Source of the DNA: JBBQZO01 sp038207625
GTDB taxonomy: Bacteria > Pseudomonadota > Gammaproteobacteria > Burkholderiales > Burkholderiaceae_D
Assembly (NCBI GenBank): GCA_038207625.1
Contig: JBBQZO010000039.1
Coordinates: 1 to 56,740, forward strand
Length of the DNA: 56,740 nucleotides
Direction of reading: 5' to 3'
Of this stretch, positions 19,806 to 27,851 are shown in pieces. Within the stretch, counting starts at the first letter, position 1. Each line of letters opens with the position of its first letter. The notes beneath the pieces are model-generated. The model saw nothing but the letters and a program-made list of their open reading frames with translations. It was not told the DNA's origin and did not search any database. The position numbers were made by a program, and so were the translations under genes.

Positions 19806-21896
19806 CTACTTCCATGCGGCGCGGGCGCGCTCGCGCACCGACATGCGCACGCTGTCGGGCATCGGCGTCTTGCTCTTGGCGCTGTCGGCACTGATCCACA
19901 CGCATTCCTCGAAATGCTTCAACATGGCCGGGCTGACAAAGCGGGTGCGCGCCGCGTACACATGCCGGTCGCCCATCTGGGCTTGCTGCTTGATGAAGAA
20001 GCGGTTCGGTACGATCAGGTGCAACTGCTCCTTGGCGCGCGTCATCGCCACATACAGCAGGCGGCGTTCCTCCTCGATATCGTCGGTGTTGCCGGTGCTC
20101 ATGTCCGACGGGATGCAGCCGTCCACCACGTTGAGGATATGCACCGATTTCCACTCCTGCCCCTTCGATGAATGGATGGTCGACAGGATCAGGTAATCCT
20201 CGTCCAAATGGGGCGGGCCGGCCCGGTCGCTGGTGGCCTCGGGCGGGTCGAGCGTGATCTCGGCGAGGAAGTTGGCGCGCGAGCCGGCGCCGCGCGCCAG
20301 CTGCGTCAGTTGTTCGATGTCAGCGGCGCGCACCGCAGCATCGTCGTACCTGCGTTCGAGCTGCGGCAGATACCACTGCTTGACCAGCTCGATGTCGGCC
20401 GGCCAGCACAGCTCCGGCGCGCGCAAGGCGCTGTACAGCTCGACGAACTGCTGCCAGTCGGCGCCGCTCTTGGTGGGCGCGGCAAAACCGGCCAGCGCCA
20501 GCGCCGGTTCGGCCGCCTCGCCCATCAGGTCGAGTACCTTGCTGGCGGTGGCCGGGCCTATGCCGGGCACCAGCTGGGCCACGCGGAAACCGGCCATGCG
20601 CCCGGCCGGGTTCTGCGCGAAACGCAGCATCGCCAGCACGTCCTTGATGTGCGCCGCTTCGAGAAATTTCAGGCCGCCGAATTTGACGAAGGGGATGTTA
20701 CGGCGCATCAGTTCCAGTTCCAGCGCCGCGCTGTGGCTGGCGGCACGAAACAGCACCGCCTGCTCGGTCAGCGCCATGCCCGCTTCGCGCTGCTCAAGCA
20801 CGCGCTTGGCGACCCAGCGCGCCTGCTCGGCCTCGTCGGGGATCAACACCAGCTGCGGCTTGCAGTCCGACAGTTTGTCGGTCCACAGCGTCTTCGCGTG
20901 CCGTTCCAGCGCGGCGCCAATGACGGCGTTCGACGCGTCCAGAATCGGCTGGGTCGAGCGGTAGTTGCGCTCCAGCGTGACGACCTGGGCCGGTTCGGCG
21001 AACTGCTTGGGAAAGTCGAGGATGTTGCGCACCGTCGCGCCGCGAAACGCATAGATCGCCTGGGCGTCGTCGCCCACCACCATCAGGCCCTGCCCGCTCG
21101 GCTTCATGCCCAGCAAGATGGCCGCCTGCAGACGGTTGGTGTCCTGGTACTCGTCGACCAGGATGAAGTCGAACAGGCCCCCGACCTCCTGCCCCAGCTC
21201 GGCGTCGGCCACCATGTCGGCCCAGAACAGCAGCAGGTCATCGTAGTCGAGCACGTTTTGCTCCTGCTTGGCGTCGACGTAGGCGCCGAACAGTTTTTTC
21301 AGTTCGTCCTCCCATTCGCTGCACCACGGAAAAGTGCTCTGCAACACCAGCGCCAGCGGCTGCTGGCTGTTGACCACGCGCGAGTAAATCGACAGGCAGG
21401 TGCTCTTGAGCGGGAAGCGCTTGGCCGTTGCCGTCAGGCCGATGTCATGGCGCACCATGCCCATCAGGTCTTCCGAATCGCCCCGGTCATGGATGGTGAA
21501 GGCCGCATCCAGGCCGATCCGGCCGGCATAGTCGCGCAGCAGGCGCGCGCCGATGCTGTGGAAGGTGCCGGCCCACGGCAAGCTGGTGGGCGGTGCGCTG
21601 CTGCGCAGCTTCATTACCTTGTGCAACACGTTACCGGCGCGGTGGGTCATCTCGTTGGCGGCGCGGCGCGAGAACGTCAGCAGCAAGATGCGCTGCGGAT
21701 CGGCGCCACACTGGATCAGGCGCGCCACCCGGTGCGCCAGCGTGTTGGTCTTGCCCGAGCCGGCGCCGGCGATCACCAGCAGCGGTCGCGACACGCCGTC
21801 GGCGCGTTCGATGTCGTGCTCGACGGCGGCGCGCTGGGCCGCGTTGAGGCAGGCATAGGGGTCCTCGGCAAGCGTGGAATCGGCAACGGCGGACAT
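19806..21896 (-). CDS. UvrD/Rep family superfamily 1 DNA helicase
   Basis: 696 residues. It has the full motif series of 3'-5' SF1A helicases: Q-motif region LNAAQRAAVEH, Walker A GAGSGKTNTLAHRV (about 42-55), motif Ia LLLTFSRRAANEM, motif II DEYQDTN, motif III VGDDAQAIYAFRGA, motif IV LERNYRST, motif V/VI region ILSTIHSSKGQEW and VAMTRAKEQLHL. These proteins unwind DNA in repair or replication restart. An FxRRAA-type motif Ia and the length suit the UvrD-like helicases often annotated near PcrA/Rep. I use the ATG at 21894-21896 (MSAVADS); an ATG 9 nt upstream is equally possible and neither has a clear ribosome site. It lies between the two DnaA-box elements, with its 5' end facing copy 2. 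Confidence 0.9.
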   Translation of the reverse strand: MSAVADSTLAEDPYACLNAAQRAAVEHDIERADGVSRPLLVIAGAGSGKTNTLAHRVARLIQCGADPQRILLLTFSRRAANEMTHRAGNVLHKVMKLRSSAPPTSLPWAGTFHSIGARLLRDYAGRIGLDAAFTIHDRGDSEDLMGMVRHDIGLTATAKRFPLKSTCLSIYSRVVNSQQPLALVLQSTFPWCSEWEDELKKLFGAYVDAKQEQNVLDYDDLLLFWADMVADAELGQEVGGLFDFILVDEYQDTNRLQAAILLGMKPSGQGLMVVGDDAQAIYAFRGATVRNILDFPKQFAEPAQVVTLERNYRSTQPILDASNAVIGAALERHAKTLWTDKLSDCKPQLVLIPDEAEQARWVAKRVLEQREAGMALTEQAVLFRAASHSAALELELMRRNIPFVKFGGLKFLEAAHIKDVLAMLRFAQNPAGRMAGFRVAQLVPGIGPATASKVLDLMGEAAEPALALAGFAAPTKSGADWQQFVELYSALRAPELCWPADIELVKQWYLPQLERRYDDAAVRAADIEQLTQLARGAGSRANFLAEITLDPPEATSDRAGPPHLDEDYLILSTIHSSKGQEWKSVHILNVVDGCIPSDMSTGNTDDIEEERRLLYVAMTRAKEQLHLIVPNRFFIKQQAQMGDRHVYAARTRFVSPAMLKHFEECVWISADSAKSKTPMPDSVRMSVRERARAAWK

Positions 21897-22040
21897 GATG
21901 GGCATTCGAACGGGGCAGGACCACAACTGTACATTTATCCAGTTGTCTGATGCAAGCGTAATTGCCTTGCGCGCAGCCAAATAGTTTTGCGCGGCTGCCG
22001 GCCAGACCGTCCGCAAGCCGCCGGCACGCTGCCGAAAACG

Positions 22041-22200
22041 CGCTAAGTAGCCGTTTTATAAGCAGTTTTTCAGATATCCACAATCACTGTGGATAACATT
22101 GTGGATAACCTGCTATTGACAGCCTGGAAGCCAGTCTTTATGCGGGTTTCAACAAAATGCTCATTCCGAAGGCAAAAATTTTCCCCCATAAAATCAAGCA
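22041..22200 (+). repeat. DnaA-box intergenic element, copy 2
   Basis: Second copy of the element at 18523-18683, in the same orientation, 3.5 kb away. Boxes ATATCCACA (22074-22082), TGTGGATAA (22088-22096) and TGTGGATAA (22100-22108) keep exactly the spacing of copy 1 (14 and 12 nt start to start). TTGACA is at 22116-22121 and the identical 33-nt block at 22128-22160. It lies about 145 nt upstream of the helicase start and is followed by AT-rich DNA. Confidence 0.85.
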
Positions 22201-22408
22201 CTTGGAAAGTCAATGGAGGCGAGCTGAAATATATATTCGACTATTTTTTGACGCGCTCGCTTTGTGCATAACAGGGAAATTTCCGTCACTGCAGAATGCG
22301 CTATTTTGCTATCAAATTTGCAATAGTTGAACGATATTCAAGCTGCCCCCTTGGATGACAACAAAACACGAACCCGTGCGCAAGGCTCAAACAGCGGCGC
22401 CGCCGATG
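22201..22408. other. AT-rich spacer downstream of DnaA-box copy 2
   Basis: Strikingly AT-rich for this window, with AAATATATATTC (22227-22238), CTATTTTTTGACG and CTATTTTGCTATCAAATTTGC. No open frame of substance. An imperfectly placed stem (22390-22399 with 22428-22437, 10 bp) spans the end of the small minus-strand gene and could terminate it. The AT-rich stretch next to DnaA boxes resembles a duplex-unwinding region, but no replication gene is near. Confidence 0.5.
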
Positions 22409-22636
22409 TCAGCGCCGACTGGTGTGACGCCGCTGTTGCGGCTCAAGCAGCACGCGCTCGATGACATGGGAGGAGATGTTCTGGGACTTCAGGTATTCGA
22501 CCGCGCAGATGGTGTTCGAGCGTTGCTGCACCGCAATAGCACGGTCAACGATGTCGCGCCGCAAGAGGTCGCAGCGGCGGTTGGTGACGTCAGCGAGCGT
22601 CGCCGCCCCCGATTCTGTTGGCATTTTCAGGTTCAT
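22409..22636 (-). CDS. Small conserved-looking protein of unknown function (75 aa)
   Basis: 75 residues starting MNLKMPTESGAATLADVTNR, with a GAAAGGGAC ribosome site 4 nt upstream of the ATG at 22634-22636. The body (RRCDLLRRDIVDRAIAVQQR, then CAVEYLKSQNISSHVIERVL) reads as a compact helical protein with ordinary composition, unlike the Arg/Ala/Pro-rich shadow frames nearby. I do not recognise a family. It has no membrane segment or metal motif. A promoter candidate lies at 22681-22708. It is divergent from the chromate transporter genes and convergent with nothing. The short hydrophilic helix-rich form could suit a regulator or adaptor, but that is a guess. Confidence 0.65.
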   Translation of the reverse strand: MNLKMPTESGAATLADVTNRRCDLLRRDIVDRAIAVQQRSNTICAVEYLKSQNISSHVIERVLLEPQQRRHTSRR

Positions 22637-22680
22637 TGCTGTCCCTTTCACATCGTTCGGAAACGCTGGCTGTGCAAGCG

Positions 22681-22708
22681 AGTATCCGCCATACAAGTTG
22701 AAAGTCAA
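22681..22708 (-). promoter_or_regulatory. Candidate promoter for the 75-aa gene
   Basis: On the minus strand TTGACT (complement of 22703-22708), a 16-nt spacer and GATACT (complement of 22681-22686), about 45 nt upstream of the start. Confidence 0.35.
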
Positions 22709-22829
22709 TGTCAGCAAGGTATCGAAACGGTGGTATTTATGGGGCCAAACGGGGTTGGCAAGGCACCCACGATGTGAGAGCGCCGGGCTCGCCATGGACA
22801 GTTGCGCGCGCCGCGCCGATAATGCAGGC

Positions 22830-23414
22830 ATGATCCGTTCTTCTGAGCCCGAGCCGTCGCACGGCGCACGCCCCACCTCCCTGACTGACTTGTTTGTGTC
22901 GTTTACCTGGCTGGCCTTGCAAGGTTTTGGCGGCGTGCTGGCGGTCGCCCAGCGCGAACTGGTTGAACGCAAGCGCTGGCTGACCCAGGACGAGTTTGTC
23001 GAGGAATGGGCAGTCGCGCAGATCATGCCCGGGCCCAACGTGGTCAATTTATCCTTGATGATAGGCGGACGCTATTTCGGCCTGCCCGGTGCGCTCGTTG
23101 CGCTGGCCGGCATGCTGGCCATTCCGCTGGTGCTGGTGCTGCTGCTGGCCTTGTGGCATGCCCAGTTGGGCGAGAACGCCCACGTGGCCGGCGCGCTGCG
23201 CGGCATGGCCGCCGTCTCGGCCGGACTGATCGCCGCCACCGGTCTGAAGCTGGCGCCGGCGCTGGCCCGTCATGCGCTGCCTTTGCTGTGGTGCGTGGCG
23301 CTCGCGCTGGCCGGCTTTGTGCTGGTGGCCATCTTGCGCTGGCCGCTGATCTATGTGCTGTTGGGGCTGGGCGGCCTGGCATGCGCTCTGAGCTATCGCA
23401 GGCTAGGGCCATGA
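22830..23414 (+). CDS. Short-chain chromate transporter, subunit 1 (CHR family)
   Basis: 194 residues, one CHR domain. The N-terminal region FVSFTWLALQGFGGVLAVAQRELVERKRWL and the WAVAQIMPGPNVVNLSLMIGGRYFG motif (PGPN) define the chromate ion transporter family; five to six hydrophobic helices follow. Family members move chromate, probably in exchange for or with sulfate, at the inner membrane. Here the usual ~400-residue two-domain protein is split into two single-domain genes. Its stop overlaps the ATG of the second half (ATGA), so the two are translationally coupled and likely form a heterodimer. The start at 22830 follows an AGGC-type weak site. Confidence 0.9.
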   Translation: MIRSSEPEPSHGARPTSLTDLFVSFTWLALQGFGGVLAVAQRELVERKRWLTQDEFVEEWAVAQIMPGPNVVNLSLMIGGRYFGLPGALVALAGMLAIPLVLVLLLALWHAQLGENAHVAGALRGMAAVSAGLIAATGLKLAPALARHALPLLWCVALALAGFVLVAILRWPLIYVLLGLGGLACALSYRRLGP

Positions 23415-23995
23415 GCCCGGCTGCCCATCTGGTGCTCGGTTGGGCCGACTGGCTGGACCTGTTCGCCCACTACCTGCTGTTGTCGCTGATGTCGGTGGGC
23501 GGCGCGATTTCGACGACGTCCGACATGCACCGCTATCTGGTCGAGCAGCATCACTGGCTCAGCCAGGCCCAGTTCAATGATTCGATCGCGCTGGCGCAGG
23601 CCGCACCGGGGCCGAATGTGTTGTTCGTGGCGCTGATGGGATGGAACGTCGGCCTGAACGCGGGCAGCTACGGCGCGGCCATGCTGGGGGTGGCGGTGAC
23701 GATGATCGGCATCATGCTGCCGAGCACCACGCTCACTTATCTGGCGGCCCAGTGGGGCCACCGCAATCGCGCGCTGCGCGCGGTGCGCGCCTTCAAGCAG
23801 GGCATGGCGCCGATCGTCATCGCGTTGTTGATCGCCACCGGCTGGATCCTGGCCAGCGCCGACCGCACTTTGGCCAATGACTGGCCGCTGTGGTTGCTCA
23901 CGCTGGTGAGCGCCGCGCTGATCTGGCGCACCCGCTTGCACCTGCTGTGGGTGTTGGCGCTGGGCGCACTGCTGGGTTGGTTCCAGCTGGTATGA
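23411..23995 (+). CDS. Short-chain chromate transporter, subunit 2 (CHR family)
   Basis: 194 residues, the same length as its partner. It contains LLSLMSVGGAISTTSDMHRYLVE-type start helices and the second-half PGPN motif in IALAQAAPGPNVLFVALMGWNVG, then about five more hydrophobic segments. In the family, N- and C-terminal CHR domains have opposite membrane topology; a pair of short proteins is the known split form. It overlaps gene 1 by 4 nt. No chrB regulator or sulfate gene is adjacent, so true chromate resistance is not established. Confidence 0.9.
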   Translation: MSPAAHLVLGWADWLDLFAHYLLLSLMSVGGAISTTSDMHRYLVEQHHWLSQAQFNDSIALAQAAPGPNVLFVALMGWNVGLNAGSYGAAMLGVAVTMIGIMLPSTTLTYLAAQWGHRNRALRAVRAFKQGMAPIVIALLIATGWILASADRTLANDWPLWLLTLVSAALIWRTRLHLLWVLALGALLGWFQLV

Positions 23996-24077
23996 AACGG
24001 GCGCACAACTTGCTGAACTTGGCGCGCGCGGCACGCCTCTAAGCAGACATGGCGGCGCCACGCCGCAGGACAAGCCC

Positions 24078-24917
24078 ATGAATCGACTCGACGCCTACGC
24101 ACAGATCGCCGCCCAGGCAGGCCGGGGCGAATTGGTGTTTCCCACCAGCGTGAATGCGGCATTGCAGCTGCAACTGGCGCTGGACGACCCGCATTGCCAT
24201 ATCGAGCAGGCCATCAAGCTGGTGCTGGCCGAACCGCTGCTGGCGGCGCGCACCGTGGCGCTGGCCAACGCGAGCGCCTTCAGCCGACCCGGGCAGGCGC
24301 AGATCAGCGATGTGCGCACGGCCGTGATGCGGGTGGGCTACCAGAACCTGCAAGCGATGGTGGCGGCGATGGTGGTGCGCCAGTTTGGCAGCCGCATCAC
24401 CGATCCCCGGCTGCGCGCGATGGCCGAGCAACTCTGGGAGCACTGCGCGCAGGTGGCGGCGCTGGCGCACGTGATTGCGCGCCGTATCACGGGCGTCAAT
24501 CCCGACATGGCGCTGTTCGCGGCCATCGTGCATGAGGTGGGCGGCTTCTACCTGCTGTCACGCGCCGAACAGTATCCCGGCCTGCTCGATGAGGCCGAGC
24601 CACACTGGAACACGACCGGGGCAGCGCTGATCGCCACGGCCGTGATGGATAAACTGGCGCTGCCGGCGCCGGTGCGCGCGGCCATCGAGGAGCTGCGCGA
24701 AGGCATGCTGCGCATCCCCCCCGAGACGCTGGGCGACACGCTGCTACTGGCGCACCACTGCGTGGCGCTGGCCTCACCACTGGAACGGGCGCACCGCGGC
24801 GCGCCCGAACAGAGCGAATCGGTGATCGACTTCGTCATCGACAACGCGACGCTGCAGCAAATTGTTGCGGCGGCCGACGCCGACGTGCGCTCGATCAGCG
24901 CCGCCTTGCTGGCCTAG
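24078..24917 (+). CDS. HDOD-domain signalling protein
   Basis: 279 residues, a stand-alone HDOD domain (about 15-215). Typical stretches are LVFPTSVNAALQLQLAL, HIEQAIKLVLAEPLLAARTVALANASAF, DVRTAVMRVGYQNLQAMVAA and the later LFAAIVHEVGGFYLL. HDOD domains are HD-like folds without catalytic residues, associated with bacterial signal transduction and chemotaxis-linked proteins. The tail (about 220-279) has no recognised domain. AGGACAAGCCC precedes the ATG. It may belong with the signalling genes that follow, but the 170-nt gap argues against a tight operon. Confidence 0.85.
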   Translation: MNRLDAYAQIAAQAGRGELVFPTSVNAALQLQLALDDPHCHIEQAIKLVLAEPLLAARTVALANASAFSRPGQAQISDVRTAVMRVGYQNLQAMVAAMVVRQFGSRITDPRLRAMAEQLWEHCAQVAALAHVIARRITGVNPDMALFAAIVHEVGGFYLLSRAEQYPGLLDEAEPHWNTTGAALIATAVMDKLALPAPVRAAIEELREGMLRIPPETLGDTLLLAHHCVALASPLERAHRGAPEQSESVIDFVIDNATLQQIVAAADADVRSISAALLA

Positions 24918-25088
24918 CACCGTGCCGGCGCGGGGCGCACCGCTTTGGCGCTACGCGCACGCCCTGATGCACCAGCGACAGGCAAAGGCGCGCCGGCGTG
25001 TTCACATCGCCCCGGTTATGATGCTCCCCGGCATGGCACGGATCGTGCTCACTGAATATGTACCCACAGTTCATTGAAGGACACGATC

Positions 25089-25769
25089 ATGACCATGCCC
25101 GCCAGCAGCGTTGACCACGCCAGTATCAAGCCGAGCAAAGCGCCCGTCTCGGGCGCCGTGTACGGCACCTTGATCAATCTCTCCGGGCGCCGGCGCGTGA
25201 CGTCGCAAAGAGTGATCCTGTTCGCCGTGCTGGCGTCGATGGGACACGACGGCGCGCTCGACGAAGCGCAAACGGCCCTGAACGTGCTCAAGGAAACCCA
25301 TCAGTTGCTGGTCAACGGCAACCGCGCCCTGCCCGGCGTGTTTTCCGAACAGTTACTGGCGGCCTATTTCGGCCCGCTGCAAGGCGACCAGCAGACGCTG
25401 GACTTCATGTCGCTGGCCCAGGCCACGCTGCACGCGATCGACGCCAACACCAGTCCCGCGCCGGCGCTGCTGAACCAGCTGGTGGGCAGTGCCAATCCGA
25501 TTCTGATGCTGTTCAACCAGCTCACGCTGGTGTACGAAGAAGAATCGCACCGCTACGCCCAGCAAGCCAAGGCGCAGGTGCATGCATTGATGTCGGACAT
25601 CCAGGCCATCTCGCGCGAGGCGCGCATCGTGTCAGTCAACGCCCAGATCATTGCCGCCCAGGCCGGCGCCGACGGGCGCACGTTTTCGGTGGTGGCGCGC
25701 TCGCTGTCGGACATCACCGAGCGCATCGACCAGCTCGCGCGCACGGCGCTGAACACGTCGATCAACTAG
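25089..25769 (+). CDS. Small soluble protein with a chemoreceptor-like C-terminal hairpin
   Basis: 226 residues, no transmembrane segment or HAMP. Residues about 1-160 are not recognised (a basic N-terminus with RRRVTSQRVILFAVLASMG, then a helical region). Residues about 165-225 resemble the tip of the methyl-accepting chemotaxis signalling domain: MSDIQAISREARIVSVNAQI, then AAQAGADGRTFSVVARSL and SDITERIDQLA. Compare the canonical pattern of ISxIAxQTNLLALNAAIEAARAGExGRGFAVVA. Such truncated signalling tips could bind CheA/CheW or pair with full receptors. The ATG at 25089 has GAAGGA 7 nt upstream and is better than the TTG at 25074. A chemoreceptor and CheW lie 2.5-5 kb downstream on the other strand. 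Confidence 0.75.
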   Translation: MTMPASSVDHASIKPSKAPVSGAVYGTLINLSGRRRVTSQRVILFAVLASMGHDGALDEAQTALNVLKETHQLLVNGNRALPGVFSEQLLAAYFGPLQGDQQTLDFMSLAQATLHAIDANTSPAPALLNQLVGSANPILMLFNQLTLVYEEESHRYAQQAKAQVHALMSDIQAISREARIVSVNAQIIAAQAGADGRTFSVVARSLSDITERIDQLARTALNTSIN

Positions 25770-25818
25770 GGTGCGCCGGCTGTGCGATACTGCGTTTTTT
25801 CGGCCACCCGAGGCAAGC

Positions 25819-26667
25819 ATGCCAGAACTGATCAGCGAACACGCCTGCTTTGGCGGTACCCAACGGTTTTATCGCCATCTGTCGCGTGAAATCGGCTTGC
25901 CGATGCGCTTTTCCGTGTTCATCCCGCAGCTGGCGGCGGCGCAGCGGGCGCCGGCGCTGTTCTACCTGGCCGGCCTGACCTGCAACGAAGAGACCTTCAT
26001 GAGCAAGGCCGGCGCCCAGCGCAGCGCCGCCGAGCTGGGCATGATCCTGATCGCGCCCGATACCAGCCCGCGCGGCGCCAACCTTCCCGGCGAGGGCGCC
26101 GACTGGGATTTTGGCGTGGGCGCCGGCTTTTACGTCGACGCCACCGAGGCGCCGTGGAGTACGCACTACCGCATGTACAGCTATCTGCTGGAATTGCGCG
26201 AACTGGTGACCGCACTGTTGCCGATCGACCCCACGCGGATCGGCATCTGCGGTCACTCGATGGGCGGACACGGCGCGCTGATGCTGGGGCTGCGCCGCCC
26301 CGACCTGTTTCGTTCGGTGTCGGCGCTGGCCCCGATCGCCGCGCCCAGCCAGTGCGCGTGGGGCCGCAAGGCCTTCACCGGCTACCTGGGCGCCGATCAG
26401 ACGCGCTGGCAAGCCTACGATGCCAGCGCGTTGATGGCTGCGCGCAGCGCCCCGCTGCCGGGCGCAATCCTGATCGACCAGGGTCTGGCCGACAAATTCT
26501 ATCCCGATCAGCTCCATCCCGAGCTGTTTGCCAGTGCCTGCGCGCGCATCGGCCAGCCGCTGCAACTGCGCCTGCATGCGCATTACGACCATGGCTATTA
26601 CTTCATCGCCACGTTCATCGACGCCCACCTGCGCTTTCATGCCGCACAACTGAGCGACGCCGCCTGA
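25819..26667 (+). CDS. fghA: S-formylglutathione hydrolase
   Basis: 282 residues, alpha/beta-hydrolase of the esterase D family. It hydrolyses S-formylglutathione to formate and glutathione, the last step of glutathione-dependent formaldehyde removal. The nucleophile is the Ser of GHSMGGHGAL (about 147-156); the acid is Asp in DQGLADKFY and the base is His in HYDHGYYF. LFYLAGLTCNEETFMSKAG and APDTSPRGANLPGE are family signatures. The full length matches. The S-(hydroxymethyl)glutathione dehydrogenase gene that usually sits next door is absent from this window. A -10-like GATACT lies in the 49-nt upstream gap. Confidence 0.95.
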   Translation: MPELISEHACFGGTQRFYRHLSREIGLPMRFSVFIPQLAAAQRAPALFYLAGLTCNEETFMSKAGAQRSAAELGMILIAPDTSPRGANLPGEGADWDFGVGAGFYVDATEAPWSTHYRMYSYLLELRELVTALLPIDPTRIGICGHSMGGHGALMLGLRRPDLFRSVSALAPIAAPSQCAWGRKAFTGYLGADQTRWQAYDASALMAARSAPLPGAILIDQGLADKFYPDQLHPELFASACARIGQPLQLRLHAHYDHGYYFIATFIDAHLRFHAAQLSDAA

Positions 26668-26668
26668 C

Positions 26669-26693
26669 GCGCGGGCGCCGCACGCGCCCGCGC
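26669..26693. terminator. GC hairpin between convergent genes
   Basis: Inverted 9-nt arms (26669-26677 and 26685-26693) with a 7-nt loop lie between the fghA stop and the convergent TIGR03118 gene. No U-tract on either side; a weak bidirectional terminator at best. Confidence 0.35.
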
Positions 26694-26705
26694 GCCCTCC
26701 GCTGG

Positions 26706-27851
26706 CTAGTTCAGGTCGATGCGCCCGTAGACGCCATGTGCTTCCTGACCCGGGCCGGCGGTAAAGAACAGCGTATTGGTCGGCTGGTTGTTGAGGCCGT
26801 TGCCAAAAGCGATGCCCCACAAACCATCGAATACCAGTGGCAAACCGTTGGCGCCCGTTAGCGCGCCGAGCAAGGCGCCGCTGGCGCTATCGTAGGCGTT
26901 GATCCTGCCGTCGCCAAAATTGGCCACCAGCAAAGCGCCGCTGAAGGTGCCAAAATTATTCGGCGCCATCGCGATGCCCCATGGTGCGTTGAGCATGCCG
27001 CCGGCGATCAATTCCTTGACCATGTTGCCGGCCGTGTCGTAGACAACGACATAACCGAGGCCCGGGCCGGCGATCTCATCTTCCGCGTTGGCGTCCTGAC
27101 GGGCGTAGCTCACGTAGATCCGGTCCTTGATGGCCTGAATGCCGAACGGCGCATAGCCGGCCGGCAGCGTCGGGTCGACGAAGCTGCCCGGCAAGGTGGT
27201 GCGGGTGAAGCTGGCGTCAAACACATCGACGCGATTGTTGTGGAAATCGGCCGCATACAGGTAGTTCTGGCCGGCATAGCTGGCAATGGCCAGGCCCTTG
27301 TAGATGCTGCCTTGCGCACCATTGTCGACCGCGATGACGCTGTGGGTGCGGTCCACGGACGGTGCCCAGCCGGCGATGACACCCGATTCGCCGGCAAATA
27401 GAAACGCGCCCGCGCCGCTCAGACCGCCCTGGCTGAGCTTGAAGTCGGTGCTGCCGTTAAACACGATACCGGTCGGGCGGATGCCGGCCGACGCCCCGGC
27501 CGGCAGCGTGACCACCAGCGTCTGGGCCACACCGTTGCCGTCGTACAGCGCGGAGGACGATGTACCGTTATTGGCGACCCAAACGAAACCCTGGGGATTA
27601 AATGCCAGCCCCCACGGATTGATCAGGTTTGCATCGATCTGGCGCGTTGTATCGCTGCCATACGGTGGCGTCGCGGCAACGTCGACCACCAGGCTTTTTG
27701 CCGCAAACGTGGACGTCGACGGCGGCGGCGGCATCACGGCGATCGCCGAGCCGCCATAGCCGCCACTACCACCGCAGGCGACAAGGCTGGCCGCCAAACC
27801 GAGGGCGGCGACGGTGGCGGACCAGCGGACAAACTGAGTGTGCGTTTTCAT
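26706..27851 (-). CDS. TIGR03118-type lipoprotein (predicted beta-propeller)
   Basis: 381 residues. The leader (SATVAALGLAASLVACGGSGG) has a clean lipobox LVAC, so it is probably a lipid-anchored envelope protein. The mature part shows repeated propeller-like strands: LINPWGLAFNPQGFVWVANNG, YKGLAIASYAGQNYLYAADF, APWGIAMAPNNFG, ALLVANFGDGRINAYD and FDGLWGIAFGNGL. These are typical of the TIGR03118 family, whose function is not known. AGGAGG precedes two adjacent ATGs; the second (27849-27851) has the better spacing of 6 nt. An inverted repeat GGGAATG...CATTCCC (27868-27874, 27900-27906) lies just upstream and could be an operator. Confidence 0.85.
   Translation of the reverse strand: MKTHTQFVRWSATVAALGLAASLVACGGSGGYGGSAIAVMPPPPSTSTFAAKSLVVDVAATPPYGSDTTRQIDANLINPWGLAFNPQGFVWVANNGTSSSALYDGNGVAQTLVVTLPAGASAGIRPTGIVFNGSTDFKLSQGGLSGAGAFLFAGESGVIAGWAPSVDRTHSVIAVDNGAQGSIYKGLAIASYAGQNYLYAADFHNNRVDVFDASFTRTTLPGSFVDPTLPAGYAPFGIQAIKDRIYVSYARQDANAEDEIAGPGLGYVVVYDTAGNMVKELIAGGMLNAPWGIAMAPNNFGTFSGALLVANFGDGRINAYDSASGALLGALTGANGLPLVFDGLWGIAFGNGLNNQPTNTLFFTAGPGQEAHGVYGRIDLN

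Noticed and set aside
18523..22200. The DnaA-box repeats as the chromosomal origin
   Set aside because: Only three or four boxes per copy and no dnaA, dnaN, gyrB, rpmH or parAB nearby; a regulatory or titration element is more economical.
18523..22200. A composite transposon or integrated element bounded by the two repeats
   Set aside because: Repeats are in direct orientation, diverged by about 15 percent, have no terminal inverted repeats or target duplication, and enclose no transposase or integrase.
22355..22777. 140-codon plus-strand open frame
   Set aside because: It overlaps the better-supported 75-aa minus-strand gene and has no ribosome site or family features.
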